The notes under the pieces: model-generated
Databases searched by the model: none
Seen by the model: the letters and a program-made list of their open reading frames with translations, nothing else
Told to the model about the DNA's origin: nothing
Translations under genes and position numbers: made by a program
In this document: in pieces, positions 21,301 through 30,026 of the stretch
How the letters are laid out: the number at the start of each line of letters is the position of its first letter
Position numbering within the stretch: position 1 is the stretch's first letter
Assembly: GCA_001642005.1 (NCBI GenBank)
Contig: LWCA01000374.1
Coordinates: forward strand, 1 to 30,026
Origin: Intoshia linei
Lineage: Eukaryota > Orthonectida > Rhopaluridae
Reading direction: 5' to 3'
Length of the DNA stretch: 30,026 bases

Positions 21301-24300
21301 CGAAATCGAGACCATAAATTCCTAATCTGGAGTGGCAGAATTTTTTTTTAATAAATGTCAATTTGTAATATTTTTTAAAATTAAATAAAGTTTCAAAAAT
21401 AAAGTTAAATTCATGTAAAATCCTTTACTAATATAAAATTAAATGTCTAATAAACACTGTCTATTACTGTTTATTTAAAAAATTAACATAGCTCAAATTC
21501 ACAAAAACCCAATATCTAATACAGTTTTGCAATGGCGAATCAGTATCGCAAATTATATTTCCTGAAATTGAGTTTTTTCAGGGTTAAACATCCCATTTCT
21601 CCTTTTTTTAAAAAATATAATCAACCCTAAAATTTAAACTACGTACATTCTGAACGCAATTCACAGTCATTAATATTTTCGTAAATCTCAACCTCAGAAA
21701 TTACATCTTCATGGTCACAACCCCAAATTATCCTTTTTTTTTAAAATTAAAAAAGTCATAGAATTTTATAAAAAATAAATTCTGTGATAGTTTTTAAAAG
21801 ATAATTATTAGCATAAATCGCAACCTAAAAAACTGTATTTTCACAATCAAAACCTAGATTGCTCTTTTTTTAAACATAAAAATAGTTTACAATTTATAGC
21901 AATTTTTTCATTGCCACAGTGAAAATAGTATTTTATGCGAATTTAAGTACATTACAATATAATGTATATTATGTATATACATTAAATTTTTGTGTGCCAA
22001 AATGGAAAAAGTTAACAACACATGTTCTAGACCTCTTCCTTTTTTAATGATTTATCCTTAAATGGTTACACAGACAAAAAATTTCTCTCAAATAAACATT
22101 TAAAAATATTTTACTTGATATACAAGTAAGGATATATTACCAGTTTTGAGGTTATTATAAATTAATGTTGACGTTGAAATGTATGATTCAGATTCTGATT
22201 CACATTTGAAGTCGGTAAAGAATCCATTCGTTTCTTGAATATCATTTGGTTTATTATTAAACTTTTCAATTTCTAAATTTGGTGTAGGTACGCGTAAAAC
22301 ATCAATAAAATCTTGAACAGATAGTTTTGATAATTTTTTCATAATGGTTAGGTTTTCTGATTTCAGGGAACTATCTTCCTTATGAATTAATTGACAGCTA
22401 GTGCCACTGTCACTTCCGAAGCCACTCTCCTTTTCAGTTTTATATTTTTTGTATAAATAATCTTTATATTTGTTACGTGTTTCTTTGCCAACTTGGTTTA
22501 TTGTCTCTTTTTCTAAAAATATTTATAAATGAAACATTGTTTTTCTGTCATATTTTATAGTTTATGCAAGTAAAAGGACAATATATTTATTGATTTATAT
22601 GTTAAAACATTTAATATAAATTATCATTCATAATTATTAATCAACTACAATTATATACATAAAAGTAAATTAAAATTCTGGAATGCATTATACAATAATA
22701 TAACCTGAATTAACTTTCAAAAAATGACAAAACTATTTTTTTTGTAAATCGATTATTTTACTGACCATGTGGATAATTGCGGTAGTGATGTTTTTATTAT
22801 CATATTCATAATGTGAATAATCCAATTTTACCAACCATAAATAAATCAGTCCATTTTAATCAAACAAACAAGAAAAAGTCGATAAATGTGAATAAATACC
22901 ATTATGAAAACTTTTCAAAGTTCCATAATCAGAATTTACTTGAGAATGTATATTTTGCAGAGATTTTTGATATGCAGTATCTAAATTTTTTATTAATAGG
23001 TATACGTATATTTGTACTTTTACTGAAGATATATTTTTTTAAATTCTCGAACTCGTTTGATTTTCAAAAAAAGGACAATTGCGATTTTTGACCCGTAACA
23101 TGTGAGTTTGAGAGTCTGAAATTTATTTTGCTAACACCCCATAAAAAACTGTAATTAAAATGTGGACTTTATAAAATTTTAAGACTGGTAGTTATTGAAA
23201 TAAACGATAAAACACACACATACAAAGCATATAATATAGGTAATGATATAAATAATATGTTAATAATTTCATTTATTTTATCAAATATAATTTTTTGTGT
23301 GACCTTTAAGTGTAAATCACTGGTATCAACATTACCCTTAAAACTGCAATTCAAATCAAATAATGACTTTGAAGATGAAAGAGGTGAACTGTTTGATTCA
23401 AATGTTGAGCAAGTAGTTTTCTATAACAATAATTCATTAAAACTCTTAAATTTCAAAATTACCATTGTTTTATCTAAAAATAATTGTAAAAATTAACAAT
23501 ATATTAATAAATATGTATTATAATCTACATATTACTTTTATATATACTGTAAAAATAAATACCTGAATCCTTATCAGTGTTATTTATCAAAAGATGAGAA
23601 ATTTTGTATCTTATTTTGTCGGTAAATTCCAAACTTCCAGGACAGGAATTTTTAATGAATTCGTTATATAGACTTTTGTTCAACAAATTACAATAACCAC
23701 GAACAACTTCCACGCATGATAGTGCATCAAGCAAATTTGAACTGAAATTAATAATGTATTTGTTTGGATGAGTACATTTTAATTGTAAGTGAATATTTTT
23801 ATTCGTTTTTTCTTTTCCATGTTTTAATTTTATCCGTTTTAGGTTACTGAAAGTGCATAAAGGCATAGCCTAAAATTTATTAATGAATTGTTTTGTATTA
23901 CTTTTCTCTGATTTAGATCAGTCGTGAGTGATATCCCATATCTGACGTCAATTATTAAATTTGTGTCACTATGCATCGTTGGCTAAATTAAGCATTCAAA
24001 TTTATTTTATGTATTATTAACTAGATTTTACTATTTTATTATATAAAATTATGAATGATGGGATTTACATATTTTAAATTTAAAAGAATTATAGCGAAAC
24101 AATATATCATTTAGAAAACATTGATTTTACATGTAAAATCTATCAACTGAACTTGTCAAAATTTTGAACTGTCAGCCGAATATGAGTAATTTCAATTTCT
24201 GAAAATGACATTTAATTAAATTAAACATTAAATTAATATCATTAATTAAATATAACTATAATTATACAAGTCAATAGCTAGCCTGTTATGAACTTCGTAC

Positions 24301-26459
24301 AAACAATACTTAACACTACCGATGACGTTACGTTACCATCTAAATTTTAGAAAATCTTCACAGTAGCGTAATTAATCAAGAAATAATTAGAAGAATCAAG
24401 TAATTTGATTAAATTTAACAGACATTTTATAATATCATCTAACCCTGTGGTTCCCACACATTTTTCACGGCGGACCAGGAATGAATTATACAATTTATCG
24501 CGGACCATTCAAGTGAAATTACCCTTTTTTAAATATGATACAGTGTTTAATTTCATTAACATTATCTTAAATCTCAACTGTATAAACTTACATTACGTAT
24601 TAATGATTAACGCTTCAGATTGCATAATTTTAAAAATGAAAAAAGCCCAGAATTTAAAAAATATCACTGCTAGTAGTTATTTACAATTTAAATACAATTT
24701 TTTTTTCAATCTTATAAATTTACGTCTTCAATTTCAAAAAACCACTTTATTTTAATTTTTTTTATTTGGTAAGTATTTTATTCTATAGTATTTATAGAAA
24801 AACTATTCAATAACTAATATCTTAATATTAAAAAAGGATTATTCGGATAGATTTTATTTCAATTTATCTAGAGAAAAAAATTAACACCACAAGTTTACGT
24901 ATTTCTCGTCAAAAATTACTTTATATATTATCAACCAATGTTTTTCTAATTTTTGAATTACAAAAACATAAAAATAGCAAATATTCATCCAACAATTTCA
25001 AAAAAAAATGAGAATTGACAGTATACATATTTGAAATACAGAAAAATGGTTTTCAATCCCATCATTTGATACCTACTGTTTTTTTATCATTGCTACACAA
25101 TTTATCATTTGAAAAAGCTTAGAATCAAATGAAGCATAACTTTGTTAATTATCATTTTGATATTTATTTCAATTATGATAACATTCTTCCATCTGAAATG
25201 TGTTTTTAAATAGGCTGAATCCGTTTAATTTAAAAATATCTGTCTTAAAATTAATAAATTCGTCCTTGACAGAGCTAGCAGTTTGTAAAAAGTACATAAC
25301 ATTAAGGCTAAAATTATATAAAAATATTGATTTTAATAATTACACAATTTATAGAGTAAGTATACTCTCCAAATCCACGTCGACTGCAAAACATAGTAAT
25401 AAACCGCATATGTAAATTATTGTGGCAATTCATAAATTCTTTTATATTTGCCGTATATTTACTTTTACGTTTATAGCCAAACAAAATATTTGAGGAAAAT
25501 AAAGATTTTGCACATTTTTTGACATTATCCATTAATTTACTTGAATTACCAAATTCACAAAATAAATATTCAGGTAAATTAAAAGTTTTATAACTTGATA
25601 AAACTTGTTGAAGTGTTATTTGTATTTTTAGACTAGACCCAACTGCTAGAATATTACCAATTCTACCAAAAGAAAAATCGTTTTTGGGAATTTTTACAAA
25701 ATTGGCTTTACAAGTGTCATATTTTGTAAATTGTACATCTCGCCAACTGTTAAATAATTTTGCATTTTCGCAGGTCAGGGTATTCCTATTTTTTTTTTTA
25801 TATTTTGATATAGTTGCAAATTTATTGTAATTCTGCATTTCCAATTTTGATTCACTTGTAAATGCATTTAATTTGGTTTTAAATATAGAGGACATGATCA
25901 TCAATGTTAATAATCGTACTTTTATTTCTTTATTGAATAAATTACATATATTATAACGGTTTACCATAAAATCGCAAGAACACTAAATAATAATATTTAA
26001 TTTTTTATTTTTTATTAAAAAAAATTTAATTGAATTAAAATTACTTGTTGATAAAAATAGGAAAATAGTTGATAATTATTGGTCATTAATTGGTGTATAT
26101 TTAGATCAATATACTCTAATCTCAATTCCAGTCTTATGACAACATTATAATCTATTTTTAGAATTTGAAAAAGCCCACAAAGTTTCATTTTTCTGTCGAG
26201 AATGATTGTATTTTCAATTATATCAATTATATCAATTGTAGGTATTAAATATAGTGCAAATTGTTCACTTTCGTTCAAATTTAAATAAGATTGTAAATAT
26301 ATTATTAAATCCTAAATAAAAATGTAATTATAGATTATGTTAGTATATTAAATATGATACCTCGACAGTTTTAGTAATGTCAAATGTAATTGTTTGCGGA
26401 GGGCATACGTATAAACAAACGCGAAAATTTACACCATTGGACATTATAAATTGATTCAT
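15332..26459 (-). CDS. FRMPD-type FERM-domain protein, seven exons, about 1,312 residues
   Basis: Minus-strand exons: 26459-26361, 26311-26045, 25982-25344, 23982-23902, 23869-23563, 22512-22141 and 17505-15332. Introns are 49, 62, 1361, 32, 1050 and 4635 bp. All are GT-AG and all phases agree (0,0,0,0,1,1). FERM domain: the F1 lobe is about residues 8-110. F2 starts at the exon 2/3 junction (SYFYQQ | CSCDFMVNRYNICNLFNKE), aligning with 'EYLYVQSCNDVVQERFASEL' in FRMPD proteins. F3 includes DVRYGIS (FRMPD: GPRYGIS), CTFSNLKRIKL, a LQLK strand and VVRGYCNLLNK, the closing FERM helix. F2 holds an extra segment of about 80 residues. After FERM comes a polar region with SGFGSDSGTS, then a 723-residue last exon that is mostly disordered and ends in a Cys-rich helical block (about residues 1110-1300). 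An in-frame stop lies just upstream of the first ATG, and no PDZ or WW domain is seen, unlike vertebrate FRMPD1/4. FAK also has a similar F3, but no kinase domain is present. The likely role is a cortical scaffold, by family. Confidence 0.75.
17506..18648. other. FERM gene intron 6, part before the Tigger element
   Basis: Non-coding intron sequence. A block at about 18405-18540 ('gggttgaaattttgtat', 'caactaaaataagctgtatc', 'aataatctttttt') is a diverged piece of the Helitron-like repeat, matching 7080-7190 in the same orientation. I see nothing else recognisable. Confidence 0.45.
18651..20452 (+). mobile_element. Tigger/pogo-type DNA transposon, full length but dead (1,802 bp)
   Basis: Terminal inverted repeats are CAGTGGTTTCTGTTCAATAT at 18651 and the reverse complement of CAGTGGTTTCTGTACAATAT ending at 20452, flanked on both sides by TA (18649-18650 and 20453-20454), the target duplication of the Tc1/mariner/pogo superfamily. 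The sub-terminal region repeats 'caatatgaata' several times, which could be transposase binding sites. It carries a broken transposase gene and lies in the large intron of the FERM gene, transcribed in the opposite direction to it. Confidence 0.9.
18890..20320 (+). pseudogene. Tigger/pogo transposase pseudogene (CENP-B-like)
   Basis: The parts appear in order but in different frames. 18890-19060 starts MNLKRKRQDLSINNKIKLIK, a CENP-B N-terminal/Psq helix-turn-helix, and runs into a stop. 19041-19288 is the second CENP-B-type HTH (VLYQWFQRQRTLNITISGII then LKEKALE and FKASTGWLNSF). The DDE catalytic domain starts at 19369 (EIFNCDETGLFFKQ, first Asp codon 19384-19386). The second catalytic site is LLIVYNSPV instead of the family's L--DNAP-H, so the Asp codon is now TAT (19701-19703). 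The third site, SSLIKPLDQGIIKSF, is kept (Asp codon 19793-19795). Several frameshifts and stops plus the lost Asp make it inactive. Family intact length would be about 450-500 residues. It is host-like CENP-B ancestry but not a domesticated gene. Confidence 0.88.
20455..20820. other. FERM gene intron 6, stretch after the Tigger element
   Basis: AT-rich intron sequence with no open frame and no repeat boundary that I can define. Confidence 0.4.
20820..21960 (+). mobile_element. Diverged Helitron-like repeat copy in FERM intron 6
   Basis: Similarity to the copies at 1-2028 and 27183-28515 is visible block by block. 'tgttccgtttatttctataactca' near 20850 corresponds to 27233-27255. 'cagttttttccgg' and 'aaaaacttacatcaacccggtca' near 20920-20985 correspond to 27290-27350. 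21480-21900 corresponds to 60-470, including 'cctgaaattgagttttttcaggg' and 'accccaaattatcc'. Neither terminus is intact. It is older (more diverged) than the other copies. Confidence 0.45.
22813..23496 (+). CDS. Possible small gene nested in FERM intron 5, opposite strand
   Basis: Two open segments on the plus strand, 22813-22999 and 23240-23496, join in frame if a 240-bp GT-AG intron (23000-23239) is removed. The joined product is about 147 residues. The first part is polar (SVHFNQTNKKKSINVNKYHY... NLLENVYFAEIFDM). The second has a hydrophobic stretch (MLIISFILSNIIFCVTF) followed by an acidic stretch (SNNDFEDERGELFD). The proposed intron is almost entirely a Helitron-like fragment, and the acceptor falls inside that element's terminus. 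There is no convincing ATG near the 5' end (the open frame begins at a GTG just after ATG TGA), so an upstream exon would be needed. No family is recognised. This could be a pseudogene fragment or chance. Confidence 0.3.
23018..23247 (-). mobile_element. Helitron-like repeat, 5'-end fragment in FERM intron 5
   Basis: Read on the minus strand it starts TCATTACCTATATTATATGC after a host A (23248), a variant of the family's 5' end. It continues through the 'ataactaccagtcttaaaat', 'gtccacattttaattac' and 'tgtcctttttttgaaaatc' blocks in the same order as 27240-27395. It stops near 23018. It has no CTAG end, so it is 3'-truncated. Confidence 0.6.
24278..24340 (-). mobile_element. Helitron-like 3' terminal fragment in FERM intron 3
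   Basis: CTAGCCTGTTATGAACTTCG followed by TACAAACAATA matches the hairpin-plus-CTAG end of the family (compare 5341 and 6954), with a 3-base deletion next to the CTAG. Only about 60 bp are recognisable. Confidence 0.5.
24500..25240 (+). mobile_element. Helitron-like internal fragment in FERM intron 3
   Basis: Matches 27620-28070 and 620-1060 on the plus strand: 'attcggatagattttatttc' corresponds to 'ttctgatagagcttattcta', then 'aaccaatgtttttc', the 'ccaacaatttcaaaaaaaaa' block near 24990, 'cattgctacacaattt' near 25087, and 'catctgaaatgtgtttttaaa' near 25190. No ends are present. The open frame at 24405-24755 is inside or next to this repeat and is not a gene. Confidence 0.5.
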
Positions 26460-27182
26460 TTTTTGAAATGAATACAGTTTATATGTAGTAATTTACCTAT
26501 CTCGGAATCATTACTTCAACTATTGTTAATCGCATTATTAATTATCACGATGAATATCCAAAGAAATACTGATTTAGTAGCAGTTTATTTAGATGTCACA
26601 AGATATACATTGTTAATGTCCTAGATTGGATACAGTAATGTAATCCAAGCCTGGTAATGTTTATGATATAGTCCATTATTTTAAATCTTGTAAATTTCTA
26701 CAATTATGCAAATCGTATCTGATTAATATTCAAATTTACTATATTTGCAAAATAACTCACTTGTAAATAAATATTTAACATGTCTTTTGTACAATGTACC
26801 TTGTACACTGATTTACTTTTACAAATTTATGCTACTGTCTGAAAATTTCTTGTCAACAAACATAATATATATTATTTAATACGTATAATAAAAATTTACA
26901 AAAGTTTATTTGAAAACTGTGAAAGTTATTAGTCTGTGATATTGATTACTCATAGTTTTATGTAACTATAATTCATGTCTTAAACTCAATTACAATAAAT
27001 AGATACAAGTATTGTATTTGTGCTCCTAATATCCTTTAGCCACATAAAGTTTAATGTTTGCGTGCGTGTTTCGGATTATTTAAAAAAACATAAATATTCA
27101 ATATAATTACACTATAATTTTAAAAAAAATTTATTTTTGATGAATAGTAATTATAAAGTTAGGTAAATAGAATTTTTTTTAT
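26460..27182. promoter_or_regulatory. Upstream region of the FERM gene, no further exon found
   Basis: About 720 bp of AT-rich DNA upstream of the FERM start codon. On the minus strand a stop (TAA) lies in frame 11 codons before the first ATG, and there is no AG acceptor between that stop and the ATG. The FERM F1 lobe therefore probably is the true N-terminus. I looked for a PDZ-type GLGF-like motif on the minus strand and did not see one. The promoter is presumably here, but no motif is identifiable. Confidence 0.35.
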
Positions 27183-28515
27183 TATGGATATTATAATATA
27201 ATATGCTACGCAATATCAGTTTGTGTTTGTGTGTTTCCGTTTATTTTAATAACTACCAGTCTTATAATTTTATAAAGTCCACATTTCAATTACAGTTTTT
27301 TCCAGGTGTTAGCAAAATAAATTTCAAACTCCAAAACTCACATCGTATGGGTCAAAAACTCTAATTGTCCTTTTTTTTGAAAATCAAACGAGTTGGAGAA
27401 TTTAAAAAAATTATATTTAGGGCCAAAACCACAAATTACCTTTTTTTTTATTATGAAAACTGCCCTAAAATTCAAAAAAAATTGCAGGTGGTACAGTTGT
27501 ATTTTGTTAAGACACAAAAAATTTCAATCTGAATAAGTGACGCTTTCACGGTCAAAAAAGTACCTTAATATTCATTTTTTTTATTTCGAAACTATTTTAT
27601 TGAAACAAAAAATTTGAAATAATTAACTGTCCGAAAATTAAGAAAAAAGATTTTTCTGATAGAGCTTATTCTAGTTGATATAAATACAAAATATTTTAAC
27701 GACAGAATTTTACGTATTCCCGGTGAAAAATGATTTTTAATATATTAGCAACCAATATTTTTCAAATATTACAATTAAAATAAAAATATTGATCCTACAA
27801 TTTCAAAAAAAGTGTGCATTGAACGTCTACACATTTCTATAAAGAAAATCTATATAATTCATTGCTTCGAAATTTTTTTCATTGGTACGCAATTTTTAAA
27901 TTTCAAATTCTCATTTTCAAAACATTTTGTATAAAATTTAAATAAAATCTACAACAACGACTACTAAAAGTAATACAACTTTGTATAATCATTTTTATAT
28001 TTATTACAATCCTTTGCAATATTGGTAAAATTCGCCTGAAATATGTTTATAAAGTGAAGATTCGGTTAATTATTTTATACAAATTAGTATTTTTAAGTAT
28101 TTATTAAATTGGTACTGAATATATATCATCACATTGAAAATGACAAAATAGATTTTTATTATTTTATTTTTCTGGAATTTATGGTATTTATGACAATTTT
28201 TAGAATTGGACTGTTTTTACTTTATTTTTAATATTATACACATTCTGTCTAATTAATTAAAAAAATGGGATAACAATTGTTTTTAAAATTTTTTACGCAA
28301 ATGTTAACAAACAAAAAATTAAGATGGAATAAAATTCACTTTAAAATAAAAAAGTAATGTGATATGATGGAACCACTCTTTTAAAGGATTGATAATAGTA
28401 AATAGTAGGATTTTTAAGTTAGATTTTCAACGTGAATTTATTTTTTAAGTATAATAAAAATTGCCTTCAGCAGAGCTAGGTCCTGTTTGTACGTAGTACA
28501 TAACAGTCAACCTAG
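27183..28515 (+). mobile_element. Helitron-like repeat, nearly full-length copy (about 1.33 kb)
   Basis: The left end near 27183-27215 (TATAATATAATATGCTACGC) is a degenerate form of the family's TC end. The right end carries GCAGAGCTAGG, the hairpin GTTTGTACGTAGTACATAAC (28486-28505) and CTAG (28512-28515) followed by T. The body is non-coding and contains several loose units of about 85-110 bp, each with a T-run preceded by 'aaaaccacaaattacc' and followed by 'gaaaactgccctaaaattc'. It is the best reference copy in the window for the other fragments. No Rep/helicase coding is present, so it is non-autonomous. Confidence 0.6.
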
Positions 28516-28669
28516 TATTATATAACTAAGGATATATACGTTTACAACTAGAACCATCTACGGCTTTTACATAATTATTTTTTGACATATTATGCATTTC
28601 ATCTTCTTATTATCTGTATCTTTATCATATAAACAGTTATTACATCCAGATATCATATACGTGCATACT

Positions 28670-28760
28670 AAATTGAGAATGTTATTAATGATAAATAATC
28701 ATAATGAACACTAAATATGATTTTGAAATATAAATGACATTTCAAAAAATTTAAATTTTA
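28670..28760. repeat. Direct repeat, first copy (partner near 29290-29360)
   Basis: The stretch 'taaatatgattttgaaatat' followed by 'aaatgacatttcaaaaaatt' recurs at about 29318-29358 with one or two differences, and similar flanks ('ataatcataatgaacac' / 'attatcataacgaacaa') extend the match upstream. The two copies flank the hAT MITE at a distance. They may be an older duplicated or transposed segment. Confidence 0.65.
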
Positions 28761-28815
28761 AAGAACGTTTCAAAAATAATTTGCAAAAATTTTTGTAATC
28801 TTATATCCCTTAGCC

Positions 28816-29112
28816 CAGGGGTTCACAACCTTTCTACCTATTCAGCCGCGACGCTACTTTACTCATTGATACTACGGCCGCACAAAATTTACTTTGACAA
28901 TGAGAAAGTTTAAATCCATATTGAAAATAGGCCAAAGTCAAAAATGTAACGTTGTGATACAAATATTGAATAGTCTTTGAATAAAATCTGATTAAAACTT
29001 TTCAATTTGAATTAAATGATATATTGCATTATCATCACATGGATTACCGACGGCCGTAAATAAACGCCCTCAGGCCGCATTCTGCCGTACAACTGCAAGT
29101 TGTGCACCCCTG
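28816..29112. mobile_element. hAT-type MITE (297 bp) with 8-bp target duplication
   Basis: Terminal inverted repeats CAGGGGTTCACAACCTTTC (28816) and, reversed, CAGGGGTGCACAACTTGCAG (ending 29112) differ at a few positions. They are flanked by CCTTAGCC (28808-28815) and CCTTAGAC (29113-29120), an 8-bp duplication with one mismatch, as expected for hAT elements. The interior is non-coding. Its first 100 bp and a central block match the hAT relic at 13090-14793, so it is likely an internal deletion derivative of that family. Confidence 0.9.
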
Positions 29113-29289
29113 CCTTAGACACTTTGATTGTATTTTTATATATGAAATTATACAAAAGCTAATAAGCTTTCATAAGTTACTAGCTTCGATATATTATAAC
29201 CAAATCCAAAGGAAAAACAATTTAAACCATTATCAGTATTACAAGTAGCACAGTCAGTTATAACTCCAATGCAATCTGAATACAAAATT

Positions 29290-29365
29290 TTATCAATTAT
29301 AAATTATCATAACGAACAATAAATATGATTTTGAAATATAAATGATATTTCAAAAAATTATGGCT
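29290..29365. repeat. Direct repeat, second copy (partner at 28670-28760)
   Basis: Matches 28670-28760 in the same orientation; see that entry for the shared blocks. Confidence 0.65.
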
Positions 29366-30026
29366 GTTACGAAGATAAACACGACATATTTTGTGAAAGT
29401 TTTTAGTCGTTTACAAGTTAGTTAAAAAAATATCGCATTTCAAAAATGTAATATTTTATCTTGTCACGTTTTGAAACATCCCAGGTGGTTGTGCTGTAAT
29501 AAAATATTTATAATTTATTACGTTTTTTAGTTTTTGTTCCGTCGCAATACTTTCTGTAATTTTTTGTGTCACATACTAAACGAATAAATAATGTTTATTA
29601 ACACATTTAAATATTAAGCCGTTTTTTATTGCAACAAATGCAAAAATATTAAAAATTAAATGTTATTTTCGTGTATGAACACTAAAAAATTAAAAATAAA
29701 AATGCGCAATGACAATTATGAAACACCATATTCATTACGCATTATTTTTTTTCGTCAGTACATATTTCCTATATTTTGGTTTAGCATGTTTTATTTCATT
29801 TAACTCATTTCTCAATTTTTTTGGTTTCAATATCTAACTTAACGGGGCAATTCTATGTGAAAACGACAAATTTTTTTAAAATTATTAACCTGACTCTTTT
29901 TGATTTTGACGATATATACATTAAAAAATGCGAAAATTGAATAGTTTAAGAATCACTTTAAAAAGTCTATACTTGGGTAGTATTGAAAGCATGAAAACTA
30001 TATTTATATATTATATACATATATAT
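29366..30026. other. Right-end intergenic sequence, nothing identified
   Basis: AT-rich with no sizeable open frame. 'ggggcaattctatgtgaaaacgac' near 29844 resembles 'ggtcaattccatgtaaaaacgac' near 10312, hinting at another low-copy repeat. The window ends in a TA-rich run. Confidence 0.4.

Noticed and set aside
22999-23247. ATAGGTA on both sides of the Helitron-like fragment as a 7-bp target duplication
   Set aside because: The right copy lies within the element's own conserved TC end as seen in other copies, so the match is best read as coincidence. Helitrons do not make target duplications.
23169-23354. A 61-residue minus-strand frame
   Set aside because: It lies mostly in a Helitron-like fragment and has no convincing splice phases to join the FERM gene.
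23563-23869. Focal adhesion kinase (FAK) as the identity of the FERM gene
   Set aside because: The F3 ending (GYCNLLN) resembles FAK, but no kinase domain follows. The F2 start and RYGIS motif fit FRMPD proteins better.
24405-24755. A 116-residue plus-strand frame in FERM intron 3
   Set aside because: It overlaps a Helitron-like fragment shared with other non-coding copies.
25314-25366. Donor at 25365 (GA|GTATAC) for FERM exon 3
   Set aside because: It leaves phase 2, which does not fit the next exon without removing conserved F3 sequence. The donor at 25343 (TGT|GTAATT) keeps phase 0 and gives the expected spacing to RYGIS.
1-30026. tRNA, rRNA, CRISPR arrays or bacterial operon signals
   Set aside because: No cloverleaf with tRNA boxes, no rRNA-like conserved stretch and no regular spacer array was seen. 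The window is eukaryotic.

Overview
This is a eukaryotic, animal nuclear window. It is very AT-rich, its genes are split by GT-AG introns, and it encodes clear animal-type proteins: an Nkx6-class homeodomain, PYROXD1, dynein light chain roadblock and an FRMPD-type FERM protein. Many introns are extremely short (32, 37, 38, 41, 41, 48, 49, 50 and 62 bp), next to a few long ones filled with transposon remains. This fits a compact, fast-evolving invertebrate, probably bilaterian because Nkx6 is present. The sequence does not name the species; an orthonectid- or flatworm-like animal would fit, but that is a guess.

Layout. 1-2028: large degenerate copy of a Helitron-like repeat. 2217-3854 (-): intronless PYROXD1. 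4040-5321 (+): six-exon NUFIP1-like gene, head-to-head with PYROXD1 across 185 bp. 5341-5755: short complete Helitron-like element starting 20 bp after the NUFIP1-like stop. 6280-7518 (-): four-exon dynein roadblock light chain whose first coding exon is only the ATG; its 864-bp intron carries another repeat copy. 7830-8593 (+): two-exon Nkx6 homeobox gene. 9478-10250: Helitron 5' end followed by a broken piggyBac transposase. 11154-12940 (+): unrecognised three-exon gene. 13170-14793: hAT transposon relic. 15332-26459 (-): seven-exon, about 1,312-residue FERM protein, which takes up over a third of the window. Its introns hold a dead Tigger/pogo element (18651-20452), several Helitron fragments and a possible nested gene on the other strand (22813-23496). 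27183-28515: nearly full-length Helitron-like copy. 28816-29112: hAT MITE with 8-bp target duplications.

The cellular genes do not form a pathway. They are housekeeping (tRNA ligase protection, snoRNP assembly, dynein) and developmental or cortical (Nkx6, FERM) genes. The most distinctive features are the miniature introns and exons, the shortened conserved proteins, and a repeat family whose ends look like Helitron ends (A|TC at one end, hairpin plus CTAG|T at the other). That family sits inside introns or directly against gene ends and may supply RNA-processing signals. All exon models below were built by eye from splice consensus, reading phase and family similarity; none has been checked against RNA.
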